A model generated the notes under the pieces. The model was not told where the DNA came from, did not search any database, and worked only from the letters and a program-made list of their open reading frames with translations. This document shows positions 44,505 through 57,814 of a stretch of DNA of 64,000 nucleotides, one piece after another (positions within the stretch are counted from its first letter, which is position 1; every line of letters starts with the position of its first letter). Made by a program: the position numbers and the translations under genes. Location: positions 25,398,270 through 25,462,269 of the forward strand of contig JABACO010000001.1 in the NCBI GenBank assembly GCA_013339895.1, read 5' to 3'. Source of the DNA: Ephydatia muelleri (taxonomy: Eukaryota > Porifera > Demospongiae > Spongillida > Spongillidae).

Positions 44505-44790
44505 GTACTGCCTTTCAAGCAAATGGATTGGATGAGCGATTTAACCAAACAATTCAGCCTATGCTTATGATATTCTGTTCTAAATAAAAGATTAGAGTAG
44601 CTGTGATAATCAGTTGGACACACTTGCCCCTCTACCTACAACACATCTTGACAGGAGTCAACTAATCACTGTCCATATGAACTCATGTTTGGAGGAAGCC
44701 TGTTCAACCAATCGAATTAGATGTTGCTGGAAATTTCCCTGAAGTCCTGCTCGATACCTTATACAACACACCAGATTGCAGTGAAGTTTG
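44505..44790 (+). pseudogene. fossil Gypsy/KRBA2-type integrase fragment (copy B)
   Basis: Same lesions as copy A. The equivalent of GLDERFNQTIQ is at about 44,527-44,560 and CPYELMFGG at about 44,670-44,700. A 20-30 bp insertion before it (AGTACAGAGTATTCAAGTAC) changes the upstream frame. Confidence 0.72.
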
Positions 44791-45230
44791 AAGCAAGATA
44801 TCCATAATGATGAATTTGGTTGTAATTGAGCATGCTTAACAATTTTAATTGTTTATTATGTCTATGTAGTATCTCAGTAATATTGTTTACAATCAATTGT
44901 CTTTCTAGATGAGTTGTATTTCTAGATGAAGTCCATTAGTGCCCAAATGTAATACAATACTCACTAGCTATTACATCCATCTACAGCCTTGTTGTACCTT
45001 GGCACACTTCACTTCATAAGTTAATTACTCACCTCATACAATTTGAATTCACTCTGTAATGACTTGCCCTATAGGACACTATTTCAGTGACTTGCCCGGC
45101 TTAGACGCGAATACAATGTCCAGGGGAGATGCATGGGTGAGACAGTTTATTGCAGAAAGGAGCACTTTACCTCAAAATAACATTTTTAAAGAGGACAGCA
45201 TGCACAAAAGTAAAATGTCCCACAGACAGT

Positions 45231-45749
45231 GGGCTATTCCAATATATAATTGTACACCCCTACTGATAACTAATAATAATATCAAGGTATCCCCCCAGGA
45301 CATAAAGCCTCTACACCATACCCCCCCCCCCCCTCCCAGGACATTTATTTTGGACCCCTTCTGGACACACTTCCCTGTTCATGACCATTGAACCCCCTCT
45401 GGACACAACCTGATGTAGGATACCCCCTTAGGACATTACCATTGAACCCCGATGTAGGACACCCCCTTAGGACATTACCATTGAACCCCCTCTGCACACA
45501 ATCTCTATGTAGGACACCCCCCTAGGACATTACCATTGAACCCCTCTGGACACATCCTGATGTAGGATACCCCCCAAAGCATTACCTTTGAATCCTATCC
45601 GGACACATCTCACTGTGCGACACCCCTAGGACATTGCCATCATTGCCAATGGACCCCACATCTCACTGCAATGGAATTACCATTGGACCCCCTCTGGACA
45701 ACTTTTTTGGTCATCATTAGGGGTGTACAATTATTGTATGGAATAGCCC
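45231..45749. mobile_element. C-rich MITE, private insertion in unit B
   Basis: 519 bp starting GGGCTATTCC and ending GGAATAGCCC, subterminal ATAATTGTACACCCCTA in inverted orientation on both sides. The interior is a tandem array of about 60-70 bp units with GTAGGACACCCCCTTAGGAC and CATTACCATTGAACCCC. Unit A reads straight across this site (12,470), so this is a clean insertion and defines the element ends. Confidence 0.8.
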
Positions 45750-46419
45750 TATTCAACCCCATGAAGATACATTACTGTACAAATAGGTTATTACATGACA
45801 ATCCCTCGTGCATGTATAAACGGCTTCTGTCATGGCAAAAATGATCCTACCTATAAAGCATCCTAGGATGAAATTTCATTCTATGGGATGAAATTGTGCT
45901 ACACAATCGTCCTAGGATGGATTATAGCAGCAATATTTCATCCCAGGATGATTTAAAAATTATCCCATGCTGCATAAAACATCCTACTTGTATGACTATA
46001 TCTTGAGTTGCAAACCTTTATCCACACATGCCTTGGCAAGTGAAACTAAACTAGTAGCTATTTTATCAAGTCATGGCAAATGCTGATTTTGATATTTTCT
46101 TTACAAAAGAACGCACCAAGACTACACGTATCTTTGCTACATGTACATTCTTTAATGTGCTGCCCTTTCTATTATTTATGGCAAAGAGTCAAGTAGCAGA
46201 CATTGATTATAAAACAAGACAGGATTACATTTACATCCTCTTCATGGTCCTCTTGTGAGCCAGTTAGCAATTGATCTAAAAATACAACTTAATTCCCATC
46301 TCCTTTGATCCTTCCTACTGCCACAGGGGCCTTGTGAAACTCCGATGGCTACTGATTGCAAACAATACCTAGAGTCGGTGCTGAAGTCCTAATAATGATA
46401 ATGATGATGAACCAATGCT

Positions 46420-46810
46420 GAGGGGGAAGTTATGACGATTTTGAGAACAGTGAACATGAACGATGAAGGCAACGAGAATGAAGGGGACCTAGAAGATGAC
46501 ATAATAAGGGACATTTGCAATGATATACCGATAGGTGACAATACCTCTGACACTCAAAATTATAGAGCACACCACACAGCCTCAGTCAAGCTCCACAGTT
46601 AAGTAGGCTCCAAGTGGCACATCAAACTGGAGTTGTACATTGTCACCCATCCCAATCAACAGCCTCAATGAACCTGTGGGGCCAACATTTCAAGTGAGTT
46701 CATCAGCTGCGGATGTGTTTAGCCACTTTATGACTGAGAATTTGCTGAAAGAAATAGGAGGTCAAACAAACGTGAACGCCAGACAGGTTATGGACCTACT
46801 TGTACACAAC
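46420..46810 (+). pseudogene. piggyBac-type transposase N-terminal remnant (copy B)
   Basis: Same acidic segment (NEGDLEDDIIRDIC) and GPTFQVSSSAADVFSHFM..ENLLKEIGGQTN as copy A, with a different frameshift pattern. Confidence 0.58.
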
Positions 46811-47692
46811 ACATCACTCCAAGTACACTCAACGTAATCCATGGCTCCCAATACACCCCACCATAGTATTTTAGTACATACATACTCAAACACAGAAAGC
46901 ACACACACATAGCAAGCATCACTTGTAGAATAACTGTAACACATAGCCATAAGTGTATGAAACAAAACAAGTGCAACATACCACTTGCAGTGTCTGTGAC
47001 ACGAAGGCACAGACACCACACTGCTGAAATAGATTATCAGATAAATAACATCTATACCATGAAATTACAAACCCAATTAACATCTGAGCCAAACGAAGCT
47101 CCCAAACTGCACATCAAATAATCCACATATGTGTAAACAAATAAACACACCCTAACTTAAATATACACAATCAGTCGCAGGGTGAACATCACGTAGATTA
47201 CCTAACAAACACATGCATCATGGTGATATGAGGTAAACTATGCGTGCGCACACCAAATTCATAACAACACACTCACACGCAAACGTTGAACAACAGTGTG
47301 TGTACATGGAAAAGAAAGATAATTCCAACGAAACAAAAGCAAAAAAAAAGTAATGCGCTATAATTACAAATACTCACCACGACAAGCCACCACTGAAGAC
47401 GCATTGACGTGAACCATTTTCAAATACCTACTAAAAACAGAAGTACCAAAGGATGGGAATAGTTTGCTGCAATTGCAGCAAACCATTTTCAAACGGAGCC
47501 CGACAAAAAAAGGAACGATTTTGACGACGCGGTTTGTGAGGCTCCACAAAGATAGGGACACGCTATCGGTCAAATTCGATAGGAACAAATAACCGCGCAA
47601 CTAACATAACGAATGAAACCAACTTGCCTGTTGAAAACTCGCATCCAATCGCTGCTGCGACGGGTTTCAAATAGATCGTAATTTTACGCAGT

Positions 47693-47700
47693 TATAAAAA
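47693..47700 (+). promoter_or_regulatory. TATA box of Ig gene B
   Basis: TATAAAAA 48 bp before ATG 47,741, in the conserved promoter block. Confidence 0.75.
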
Positions 47701-47740
47701 GCTGCACTGGTAATCCGAATAGCATTAAAATAGCAATACA

Positions 47741-47826
47741 ATGCTCTGCATATGGAGTCTCGCTATATTGATCACGCTCCTTCGGATCGAATTCAGCGAA
47801 GGTGAGAGGGACATATCATGTATGTG

Positions 47827-47925
<99 letters not shown>

Positions 47926-49922
47926 GAGAGTGAGAGAGAGAGAGAGAGTGAGAGAGAGAGAGTGAGAGAGAGAGTGAGAGAGAGAGAGTGAGAGAGAGAG
48001 AGAGAGAGAGAGGAAGGAAGGGAGGGAGGGACGGAGGGAGAGAGAGAGAGAGAGAGAGGGAGGAAGGGAAGGAGGAGGGACGGAGGGAGAGAGTATTTTG
48101 AAAGCAGATCACTAGTATTGCTTATGGAAGTAAATATTAAATGATTACTTCATCACATTCCTATGACGTGTAAGGGTGATATAAGCCAATTCACGACTGT
48201 CGCAATTGACACATCGATATCATTATTGTATGATGATCTCACCATTTCCGCAGGAAGTATTATTGTGCCACAACTGAGAAACCTGCTCAATAACAGCATG
48301 GCCTACTTCACCTACACTTATTTTGTGACTATGGGATTACCTTTCAGTGTTCCTGTGAGATGTGAGCTGCTAGGCGGAAACGCCACCTTCAGACAATGGT
48401 ACCAGCCTAACAGTAGCGCAGTCCCAACAGTCAATTTTTCTTATGATGGAGACTTCGGGCAGGTTCTTACTACCACTGGAGTGGACCTGTACAGTGGATA
48501 TAAGTTAGACGTCCTTGCCTACTTATATTCTCGTCAGCAAGGAGTGCACCGCTGTGCGATTACAGATGAAAATGGCATTACTTACCAGCTATGTGTGGGT
48601 TTATACCTCCCTGGATACACCTCAGCAAATTGTGAGCGTGTAATGGGCTATTCCAATTAATACTGATGACATAAATTATGAAGGAACCTCCTTGGGGACC
48701 TCGTATGCTAAAATGCACCCTCCCCTAAGACATACGTAGTATAACACCCCCCAATGGACAGTCACATATCACGCCACATCCCCCAGGGCAGCAGTATGTC
48801 TCACTCCCTTACGCCCAGGACTAGCTCCCCCAGAGCCACACCACCTCCCCTTCCCTCCACCCCAGGATATGATTTATAGCCCCCCCCCCCCCCCCCCCCC
48901 CCCCCAAGACTCTGATTTATTCACCCCCCCCCTAGGATAGCAGTATATCCCCCAGGATATTATATAGTTATTGCTCCTCCCGGACACTCAGGGTAGTCAT
49001 ATATATCTCCATGCAGGACAGATTGCATACATCCCCTACAGGACATACATAGGGGTGCGCAATTATTTACTTGAATAGCAATGGCTTCCACTAAATTATA
49101 GATGGGCCCACAATTCCGGACAAGATTCAGCTTAGCCTGCTGACAGCCCCAGCGGTTGATCCACCAGTATTCCAGCTGAACTGTACCAGCACTGGGTCTC
49201 CTGCTACGATTGTGAAGTGGACGATCAATGGCAGTACTGCTGAAGGTGGTCGCTTTGCCTCCTACCAGATATTGAAAGACCCAGTGTCATCTACCTATGA
49301 GAACATCCTGGTTGTGACTGGAAACGTGTTTGGCTTGTTTGTGTGCAATGTTACCACCTGGATTGCACCAGACATATACCACCGGTCTTCAGCACAATCT
49401 ACCAATGCATCTCTGTTTGTTGGAGGTAAGCAACGAGGGGCTGGTGCCATGTTGTGCATTTGGGTTCAGGGTGTGACCGAGAAGGGCACATGTCATGAAT
49501 ATGGTGTTATGTAAGCGTATAGGTTGTGTAATTGTTATTGTATTCATGATCTACCAAGCTTTTATAACCCGAGTCTTTTATATATTACACAGTCGTGTAC
49601 TGTATTTCACACAAGTCATTTTCCTGAAATGAATATAAATGTACGGTGACATTTTGGATCAGATTATATATGGCATGGAGATTTAATGATGACCCCAACT
49701 CCCCTGTTTGTTCCAACACTAGATTAATTATGCAATGAGATGTTGATTTATGCATCCTAGTGCGTGCATTGATTTAATATTGATGAGCCCAAAACCATAC
49801 TTCACACAGGAATAGGGTTATCTTCATCATCAATATCAGTCCCAGCTGGTACCATCACTGCACTAAGCATTCTTCTTCTTATGGGAGTCCAGCTCATCAT
49901 TTATGCAGAAATACATTACTAA
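47741..49922 (+). CDS. two-Ig-domain surface protein, gene B (complete)
   Basis: Exons 47,741-47,801, 48,254-48,631, 49,102-49,425 and 49,810-49,922; 876 nt, 291 residues plus stop, same phases as gene C. Signal peptide MLCIWSLAILITLLRIEFS. Ig1 has the Cys/Trp/Cys set (RCELLGGN, FRQWYQP, GVHRC). Ig2 is like gene C apart from one replacement. Tail TITALSILLLMGVQLIIYAE is slightly more hydrophobic than in C. The last base of exon 2 is T instead of G, so the junction codon becomes Tyr rather than Asp and the donor is AATT|GTGAGC; splicing should still work. Against gene C, Ig1 has about 12 replacement and 2 silent codons, Ig2 1 and 2. Likely a secreted or anchored recognition protein. Confidence 0.82.
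47831..48095. repeat. (GA)n microsatellite in intron 1 of gene B
   Basis: Purest and shortest version of the tract, with GAGTGAGA and GGGAGGGACGGAGGGA variants at the 3' side. The frame of exon 1 stays open through it as alternating Arg-Glu, which would matter only if the intron were retained. Confidence 0.95.
48645..49079. mobile_element. C-rich MITE in intron 2 of gene B
   Basis: Same ends and interior as in genes A and C, with a poly-C run of about 26 bases near 48,880-48,905. Confidence 0.6.
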
Positions 49923-50079
49923 ACTATGCATCTATCAGTGCTGCATTAGGAACATGATTATATTTATACAAAATGTGGCGCATGCATGTAATTATTGTAT
50001 GGTACTGATGCTGCATGTGTAATCATCAATCGCAGCCGCGAGTATGAAAACAATCAAACCAATATCATCATTCCCCTCC

Positions 50080-50138
50080 TCCTCCCCTTCCCCGCCCCCT
50101 TCCCGCCCCCGCCCCGCCCCGCCCCGCCCCGCCCCCTT
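50080..50138. repeat. C-rich tract with (CCCCG)n, minus-strand G-quadruplex candidate
   Basis: Ends in four consecutive GCCCC units, so the minus strand has at least four GGGG runs with one-base loops. Downstream of gene B, at the place of the C/T tract after gene C. Confidence 0.85.
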
Positions 50139-50176
50139 AATCATGTAACACCTGTTCTCAGTGATTATCAGGAAAG

Positions 50177-50939
50177 TTCTATGCAGCAACCCTTTTACCT
50201 GCATGTACTACCTTCAACTTGTGAGGAACCATTTCTACAACGTACGCGCCAAGTGGAATTAACGTACGTAACTCACGTTGTCAGGTACTTCTAATATTGG
50301 GCGTATGCGAGCATTCAATGGAATGAAACAGCCTTGTTAGATCTCTTCTTTCAATTACGTGAAGACATATTTAGAAAAACAACTTCACTAGCCAAAGTAT
50401 CGATAAAACTGATACCAAATGAACCTTGTGCTGGCGAATTTACAGTATACAGACTCTTTAGCATCTAGTAATACCTCTGATGCCATATCATATTATTAGC
50501 TACGTACTAAATAAGGTATCACTTGCTTTCGTATTTTGCGCAATGCGTTATACGTTTACCTAATCCGAAAAGCACCCTGCGGATTTATTCCAAAGCACAA
50601 TTGGTAAATTTAACGTTTTTCAAAAACTTTCCAGAAGAAAGAAAACTACGACAACCAAGGATATTTTTGGGACTGGGCACGAAAACTGGCACGAGCCTAA
50701 AGAGCAACGTTTTTGAACATGGAACCAAGGTTAAACCTTTCACCTTTGTATTGGAATTTGCGACCAAGAGGTAAGCAATCAGATTTCAGTTGTCAATCCA
50801 GACGCAAATCTCTTTGTGACATTCATATATGGAACCTTGCTGACGCAGGTTCCGATATCATGCATGGGAGGAAAAATGAGACTCTGCATTTGAGTTTGCA
50901 TGCATATCATAATTATAGCTGCCTTCCCACACCCTATAC
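50177..50939. other. no recognised gene
   Basis: Unique sequence after unit B. Small frames on both strands (for example 50,523-50,774) without a recognised domain. Confidence 0.4.
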
Positions 50940-51290
50940 GTACAAAGCATTACTTCTCCACTGCCCAGCCTTTCTAGGTGAGGCTAGTCAGGTGGCTGTA
51001 GCAGCAGCTGTGGCTGCAGAAACCCGAAAGCACATAGCCAATGATAAAAGGTGCCAAGAGTTGGGTTGGGCATGTGTTCCCATTGCTGTGGAGACATATG
51101 GCAATTGGGGTCAAGAGGCAAAGCAGACATTTTCACGATTGGCATCTCGTCTGGCTACTGACTCCTCACAACCAAGTCTAAAGTTATCGCTGACCTCTAT
51201 GGATGTTTAAATCTAACCTTGATGAGGGCCATTGCAAGGGCCATTCTAGTCAGAGCTTTCAGGCCAATAAGACTGTTTTCTTAAGTACAT
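50940..51290 (+). pseudogene. non-LTR retrotransposon C-terminal fragment
   Basis: Reads AAETRKHIANDKRCQELGWA, CVPIAVETYGNWGQEAKQTF and SRLASRLAT. After a frameshift near 51,180 it reads DLYGCLNLTLMRAIARAIL to a stop near 51,285. I recall this segment as the C-terminal end of a large LINE clade in invertebrates and fish (..LGWxCxPLAVExYGxWGxEA..). No reverse transcriptase core is visible upstream. A related fragment is at 60,362-60,640. Confidence 0.65.
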
Positions 51291-53241
51291 AGAATTGTTT
51301 ATTGGTGCTGATGGAAATATGCATTTTACTGGGTATGTATTAGTGCATTAGCAGATGTATGCAATAAAATAATGGATAATAATAATAATAATGATCATAA
51401 GTATGTATTACCTAAATGTGTATCTGTAATATATCGTTCTATATGAATATACAAAATTTTAATAATTTCACTCTTTAATTAAAAATACTTTAATTTTTGG
51501 ACAGTTCAAGATTGTGCATAGAATCACCCATAGTTCATCTGCATCATTACAATGTAGTGCATGTAATTGATCATCACTGAACATGATGCTGAATAATATT
51601 GCTGTCATACTGTCAATGAAGATCTGACGTTGCAATGCCCTCACAGACTAGCAGTGAGGGAACGTACATCCACTGCCATCATTTCTTCCATTGGTTGCAA
51701 GTATAATCAAATCAGCTAACCACCACAATATAGTGAGAATTGCAGATTTGGCTCCAATGGCAGTCTGTATTATTGCTTTACAATGGTAATAAGTATTACC
51801 TTGTCAAAGACAGCTAGGTGGAGAAAGAAGAGCAATTCAATTATAATGGTTTTGCTATGCATGCCTTAGAAGTAATTAAAACTTGCACATTAGTTGGTAA
51901 AATATATAGGTAGAGTGGGAAATACTATAATTTCTTGAATACCTACTACACAACTAGGTATTTTGTACGGTAAATGTACTTTGAATAATGCCTAACAATT
52001 GCTTTGCACATTTGCAAGAACCCCATACTCTACTCAGTCCCTGACCTTGCATGTAAAAGTGGTCAATGATAATGACACATGCATTCATCTCAGCCGCTCA
52101 TCTATACCAGCCCCATCACACTATATAATTAGATACAATTAACAATATTTCAAAACAGGATAAAAACCATCCTTCTGGGTTGTTTTAGGATGCAATAAGT
52201 ATAGTTTAAAGCAACTACGTTCCCTTTAAATAATAACACACTGATGCCAATCACTACCTAATCTACCCTATGGCAGAAGGTAAAGGTGCAATTGTTAGAT
52301 AGTTGTGTGTACATGTGTCAGGGTGGATGTAACAAACCTGACACAATGGAAGGCCAAATTAGAATTTGTTTGAACATGATCTGACATTGCTAAGTACCCT
52401 TAATATACCCTTAGTTTTATGGTGTACTTGTATGTAACGAGCAGTGAAGTATGCAGCTTGTTTTAAATTGTTGTCAGAACCACTGATCCAGACAATTAGA
52501 GTAATGTTTTATGCGTAAGATGCCTTCATTCATCACAATAAACTTGTCACACCCAGGAGTGACCAGTGTTCCATGTGGTGGTGCGCAGAAACATGTGGAT
52601 GATGCCTTTTGAAATGCATTGCTGCCAAAATGAATCTTTAAAAACAAATTGTAACATGTAATCGATATAATGGCCTGCTTTCATTGTATTAAGCATGGTG
52701 AGACATTGTACATGTAGTGCACAAAACAAACACCCCATCATCAATCAAATGAAAGGAGAGTTGATCTTGTAAGCGCAAGCGGATAATGTTATAGGTGGTA
52801 TGCTAGCATAAACACACGTGGGTGAATTTACAATTGGGGGGGGGGGGGGGGGCATACAAATTAGCTAACCAAATTGCCAAAGCGCCTGATTCGTAAGCAA
52901 TTAAGAACAGTTATCACTTTTGTCCAACTAAGAATGAATGAACTGCAACTGAATGATTTCGATCAGATATATGGAACGTTCTATACAAAAATGGAGTTTA
53001 TTTTATAGCATAAAATTTAAATCAATTATTATATCTTCCGAAATATTAATGCCATCGGGTTCCTATTTTTGACACAACATACCACACCATTACTATATGT
53101 TAAAATTCATTTTGGTGTCTTACACATGCGGGGTACCGACGTTTCAAGGTCCAATACCCCGTAGGGTTCAGATAGGAGTGTCCAAATCGGTTCAAAATAG
53201 GTACCTACATGCATGTAGAAGAAAAGAAATTGCATATTTCC
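51291..53241. other. AT-rich stretch without recognised gene
   Basis: Contains an (AAT)n microsatellite (51,375-51,395) and a poly-G run of 18 (52,835-52,852). Nothing coding recognised. Confidence 0.5.
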
Positions 53242-53319
53242 CGGGCGTTACGCGCCATTAACATATTACGACTGGCTTCGAGGAGGTCCTCGTAATACGT
53301 TAATGGCGCGTAACGCCCG
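53242..53319. mobile_element. 78-bp hairpin next to a LINE
   Basis: Inverted arms of about 30 bp, CGGGCGTTACGCGCCATTAA..TATTACGA and complement, with a 16-bp loop. Lies just upstream of the truncated start of the LINE at 53,325. Confidence 0.75.
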
Positions 53320-53324
53320 TTTCT

Positions 53325-55140
53325 TTGCACACTTTTATCTCCATAACGAATAAAGCACAAATTAACGAACAGAACAAATCAATATATGCAATATGCAATG
53401 TTTTAAATGATTACTTTGCTTCTGTTTTTACCATAGATAATGGTGTCTTACCCGTCTTCCATCCAAAAGTTTCTTGTGTCCAGGCATATCAACAAGTTGA
53501 GTTTACTCACAGTAAAGTATTGTGTGCCCTGAAGCGTCTTCCTTCTAAATACTCCATAACACCAGATGGTTTTCCTGCTGGATTGTTAAAATCAGTTGCT
53601 TCTGCCAGTGCCTTTCCATTGTCCAGGCTTTTTACAATGTCTATGAACTGTGGGTGTATACCTCAGGGTTGGAACAGGCAATTGTTTGTCCCATCTTCAA
53701 AAAAGGTTCCCGTAAATCACCTAGCAATTATCGTCCGGTTTCTCTTACCAATGTTTGTTGCAAAGTAATGGAGTCTATTGTGTATGAATCAATGGTATTC
53801 TTTCTTCGTTCTAACAGCTTTATCTCCAAAGATCAGTTTGGCTTTCTTGCCAGGCGTTCTACTTGTACCCAATTGCTAATCACACTTAATGAATGGACTC
53901 TCCTTACTGATATTCGTTCTAAAATTGATTCTGTGTATATAGACTTTGCTAAAGCCTTTGATTCTATCTCTCATAGAAAGCTGCTATATAAGGTAGAGTG
54001 CTATGGCCCTCTTGGTGAGGTGGTTATCTTCATTTCTTATTAATCGTTCTCAGCAAGTCTATATTGGTCAGTCTTTATCTTCTTCCCTACCTGTTACCAG
54101 TGGTGTTCCTCAGGGATCAGTGCTTGGACCTCTATTATTCCTCAATGACCTTCCTGATTGTTTAGTGCCACCAGTTCAAGCTAAAATAGATGATACCAAA
54201 CTCTATGCTACTCACTCTTCTGATTCATTCTCACCTTTGTCTCTGTCTTTGTCTAATTTTTGTATGTGGACTGAAATGTGGCAGCTTAATATTGCTTTTC
54301 AGAAGTACAGTGTAATATCCTTCGGACATAACTCTGCCATCAATTCTTACTCCCTGGGTGGTGTACTGCTAAATAGGGTTTTTGATATTTGTGACTTAGG
54401 TGTTCATATTACATCTGTGACTTAGGTGTTCATATTACATCTCATTTTTAACCCAGCTTGCATTGTTCATCTATTGCTGCAAAGGCCTTCCAAAGGTGTT
54501 CCCTTCTACTTAAAGGTCTTCAAGCGCTAAATATCTCAAAGTTTTGTCGAGTATTCATTTCATATGTGAGACCAATTCTCAAATACAATACTCCAGTGTG
54601 GAATCCATGCCTCATACAAGACATTAAATGTGTTGAAAGAGTTCAACGCTTTTTCACCAGAGCTCTTTTTATACGAGTAAAGCTGCCTACTATGAGCTAT
54701 ACTGATCGTCTTGCTAATTTAGGTCTTCATTCATTGGAGTATCATAGAATGTATTTTGATCTTGTTATGTGTTTCAAGATTGTGAAAAACCTTGTAGATT
54801 TTGATACATCAGCTTTCTTTCGTATCAATCTGTCACCATACAGTACAAGAGGGAACTCAATCAAACTTAGTCCTTTGTCATCACCTCACCATAATTTTCA
54901 CTCAAACTTTTTCTCAATCAGAGTTATACACATTTGGAATTCATTACCAGACTCGGTGGTTACAGCATCCTCCGAAAAAATATTTAGGTCTAAACTCAGC
55001 AACGTAGACTTGTCTCCATTTTGTAAGTGTTTACCCATTTTAGGACCGGCAGTATATTAGTGCATATTCATTTATGCCATTACTTGCCATTGTGTGATAT
55101 ATGTGCACATAAATCATTTTTATTTTTATTTTTATTATTA
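53325..55140 (+). pseudogene. CR1/Jockey-type LINE, 5'-truncated, several frameshifts
   Basis: Reverse transcriptase pieces in three frames: 53,325-53,768 (linker), 53,654-54,043 (NYRPVSLTNVCCKVMES, DQFGFLARRSTCTQLL, motif A VYIDFAKAFDSISH) and 54,003-54,425 (motif B SGVPQGSVLGPLLF, then KIDDTKLY). The catalytic FADD has lost two codons and FLLYVND is shortened, so the enzyme is dead. The C-terminal domain 54,458-55,060 is long and open (DRLANLGLHSLEYHRMYFD). A 26-bp tandem duplication (TGACTTAGGTGTTCATATTA..) lies at 54,391-54,442. The 3' end is (TTTTTA)n at 55,115-55,138. Confidence 0.88.
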
Positions 55141-56044
55141 GAATTGTGGATGACTATAGTTGCCAAGTGTGAGGAACATCTCTTGAGCCCATCCGGCATA
55201 TGACTCAAACACAAGAGACGCAAACCCACTCCAACTCACTGCACCTGGCAGTGCGTTTGCAGTGCGGCACCTACTGTTGCCAGATAAAATATTTGATGGT
55301 GAGATAACATGCAGCTGGCATGAGCACAGAGCCGACCTCTGCCCTAAAAGAAAGAATAGCGTGGTGAACTGACTGCACTACTATGTCCACCAGTATATTA
55401 TGGGGTATGTAGTATTCCCTCCATGCTTATATTTTATGCAAGGTGGCCTAAAGTGTCAAAACAATAATTAATTTGTTTATTTTTTGTCTAATTTCTTCTC
55501 CATTTATTATAGAAACGTAATCAATAATTATAGCAAGCAGGAATTTTTATTTTTAACCAATTGTCTTTGATTGTACCTCTAAGCAGGCCATTTGTGTATG
55601 TGTCATTTCCATTGATAAACAGTGAGCATGTTAAATTGAGGTGTAGGCTAAAATGTAAGAATCTCCAAAACATGTAACAAGCATCATCATTAGCAAACAT
55701 TAAGATACTTAGATAATATAGTCTAGAAAACCACATAACATGCAGTAAACTCTGTGATGATGTCCCAGAATTTTGGCTACAATTTGGATGGATACAGATG
55801 TATGCATGCATTAGCATACATAATGAACAGTTGAAATTTATAAATAGGTTTACCATAATGTGCAATTTCAACGTATGGGATTGTTGCTGCGAAAAGAGAC
55901 CTCATGAATATTACATACAGCTTCAAACGACGGGGGAAAAAATGGTCGTATACATCAATATGTCACTACATACTGATGAATTCCTCAGGCCAGTCATATC
56001 ATCATATTCATTGCAAACAATGGCTTGACAATTTGCAATACATT
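55141..56044. other. no recognised gene
   Basis: AT-rich; a GC-richer block at 55,170-55,340 may be a repeat but is not recognised. Confidence 0.4.
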
Positions 56045-57775
56045 TCATTTTTGAAACCTAACTAAGAGTGAATTTGAAATGACAGGACAAGTGGTCACAA
56101 ACAAAGAGCAGACGAATGTTTCACCGACTGGCCATGGAGTAATGAGTGGTATAATTTGACAGCTGCAGTAGTATCCTTCTAAAGGATTGATCATGAGTGC
56201 AGCCACCATAGGATTGCGTTCATCACCAACGGTACTGGTAACTGCACAGTATGTATTCACAACAAGGCGATCAGTGGTCCACTATGCAGATAAACAATGC
56301 AAATAGAAAACAGATCTATTAACATCGATCAATATTTGAATTATGTGAAACTAGCCTCTGGGAAATAACCAGTGATGCAATTTGCAGTATCTGGATGTTT
56401 TGTCGTGCATTGATACTCAGTAGTCTGGCATCCACTAAAGTTTAGTGCACTGCCAAAGGCACTGAGGCTTTCAATTCTTGTATTAATTGCAGTCTGATCC
56501 TGTGCAACCTGGAATGAGGTACACTGTAAGTACATGTGTGCTCAAACTTGTGCATGGATCTGCAATGAATGCAGATAAAGCTAATAATGGGCCCAATTAA
56601 GAAAACATATATGGCAATAAAATGTAACACTACTTCACACTCCTGAATTATACATGTACAAGTCATCATGGCTTAATTGAGAAAGTGATTAATATAAGAT
56701 GTAGATTTGCAACAAACAGCTAATATGTGTTCAGATATTCCAGGGTAACATTTAAATATACACAATGCCAAGGTTGTGGAAAGTTTGAAGTAACCCTGGC
56801 CCTGCTCATTACATTACCCACAAAACTCAACACTGAGCATGCTGTCATTAAACATATACCATTGAATATTCCTCTGCTGTTTTCATAGCAGCAGGATGTG
56901 GTTGGATGAATAAAGCAGTGTTTTGTGAAGGCATGTATTGTATGTGGTCGATTGACAAAGAAACAACATCATTATAATCTATTTGGTGTCTGTGCATAAA
57001 AATTGCTGCATTGAGGTGTCAAGTGCATGAATTCTGCAAGATTGATTTAGTGCACATTGAGACCACTTCGGCAGGGTGAACAAAGTGAACTTAACTATCA
57101 ACACGGTAGCAGGTAGAGGAAGCATGTGTGGTGTGAGGATGCTAAAATTTATATTACCAAATCCTGCCCATTATGCTGTGTGCCTTACCCTCCCTTCCCT
57201 CCCCTCCCTCCTCTCCATGTGTGCCTTACCCTTTGAGTAGTGCATTTTACTGTCCCAAACACATGTCAGCAATGAAAGACAAATATCTGGATGCAGAGGG
57301 GCAATAAATACATCTTTTTGCCTAGATCCAAAGTTACTAGCATTCTGTTCAATTTTGCAGTTTACTTGAGATGAAATTTACATGATTGGATCCAGATCTT
57401 TGCGGTAGATTGACTTTGTATGTAGAAGATCGATTTGGTGAAGTACAGCCACATAAAATAGGAACAGCCTAATGTGATTTCTAGGTTCAACAGCAACTGA
57501 ATGTGTCCCAGCGTGGACGAAATTTAACTACATATCAGCTATTGTTGTCTTTTTCATATATTTATCAACTAAATACAGTATGAATCTGTTCCCTTTATCT
57601 GACTAAATTTAAAGCTCCATCAACAAGTTTCATGTACAAAGGATGAGGAGCAATTTACTATTCATAGTCAGCTATTCTTCCGAGTGTGCAGCATAGTGCT
57701 GTGAGATGTGTTTCAGTGACAGGAGTTTAGCTATTTATGTCAACGACACACAAGCACACACACACAATCACGTAA

Positions 57776-57814
<39 letters not shown>

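Larger units (their letters stand above)
43657..50176. repeat. segmental duplication, unit B
   Basis: Colinear with unit A (10,893-17,178) and, from about 47,600, with the gene part of unit C, up to ..GTGATTATCAGGAAAGTT at 50,176 (35,655 in C). It lacks the 580-bp insert of A and C and has a private MITE insertion at 45,231. Confidence 0.9.
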
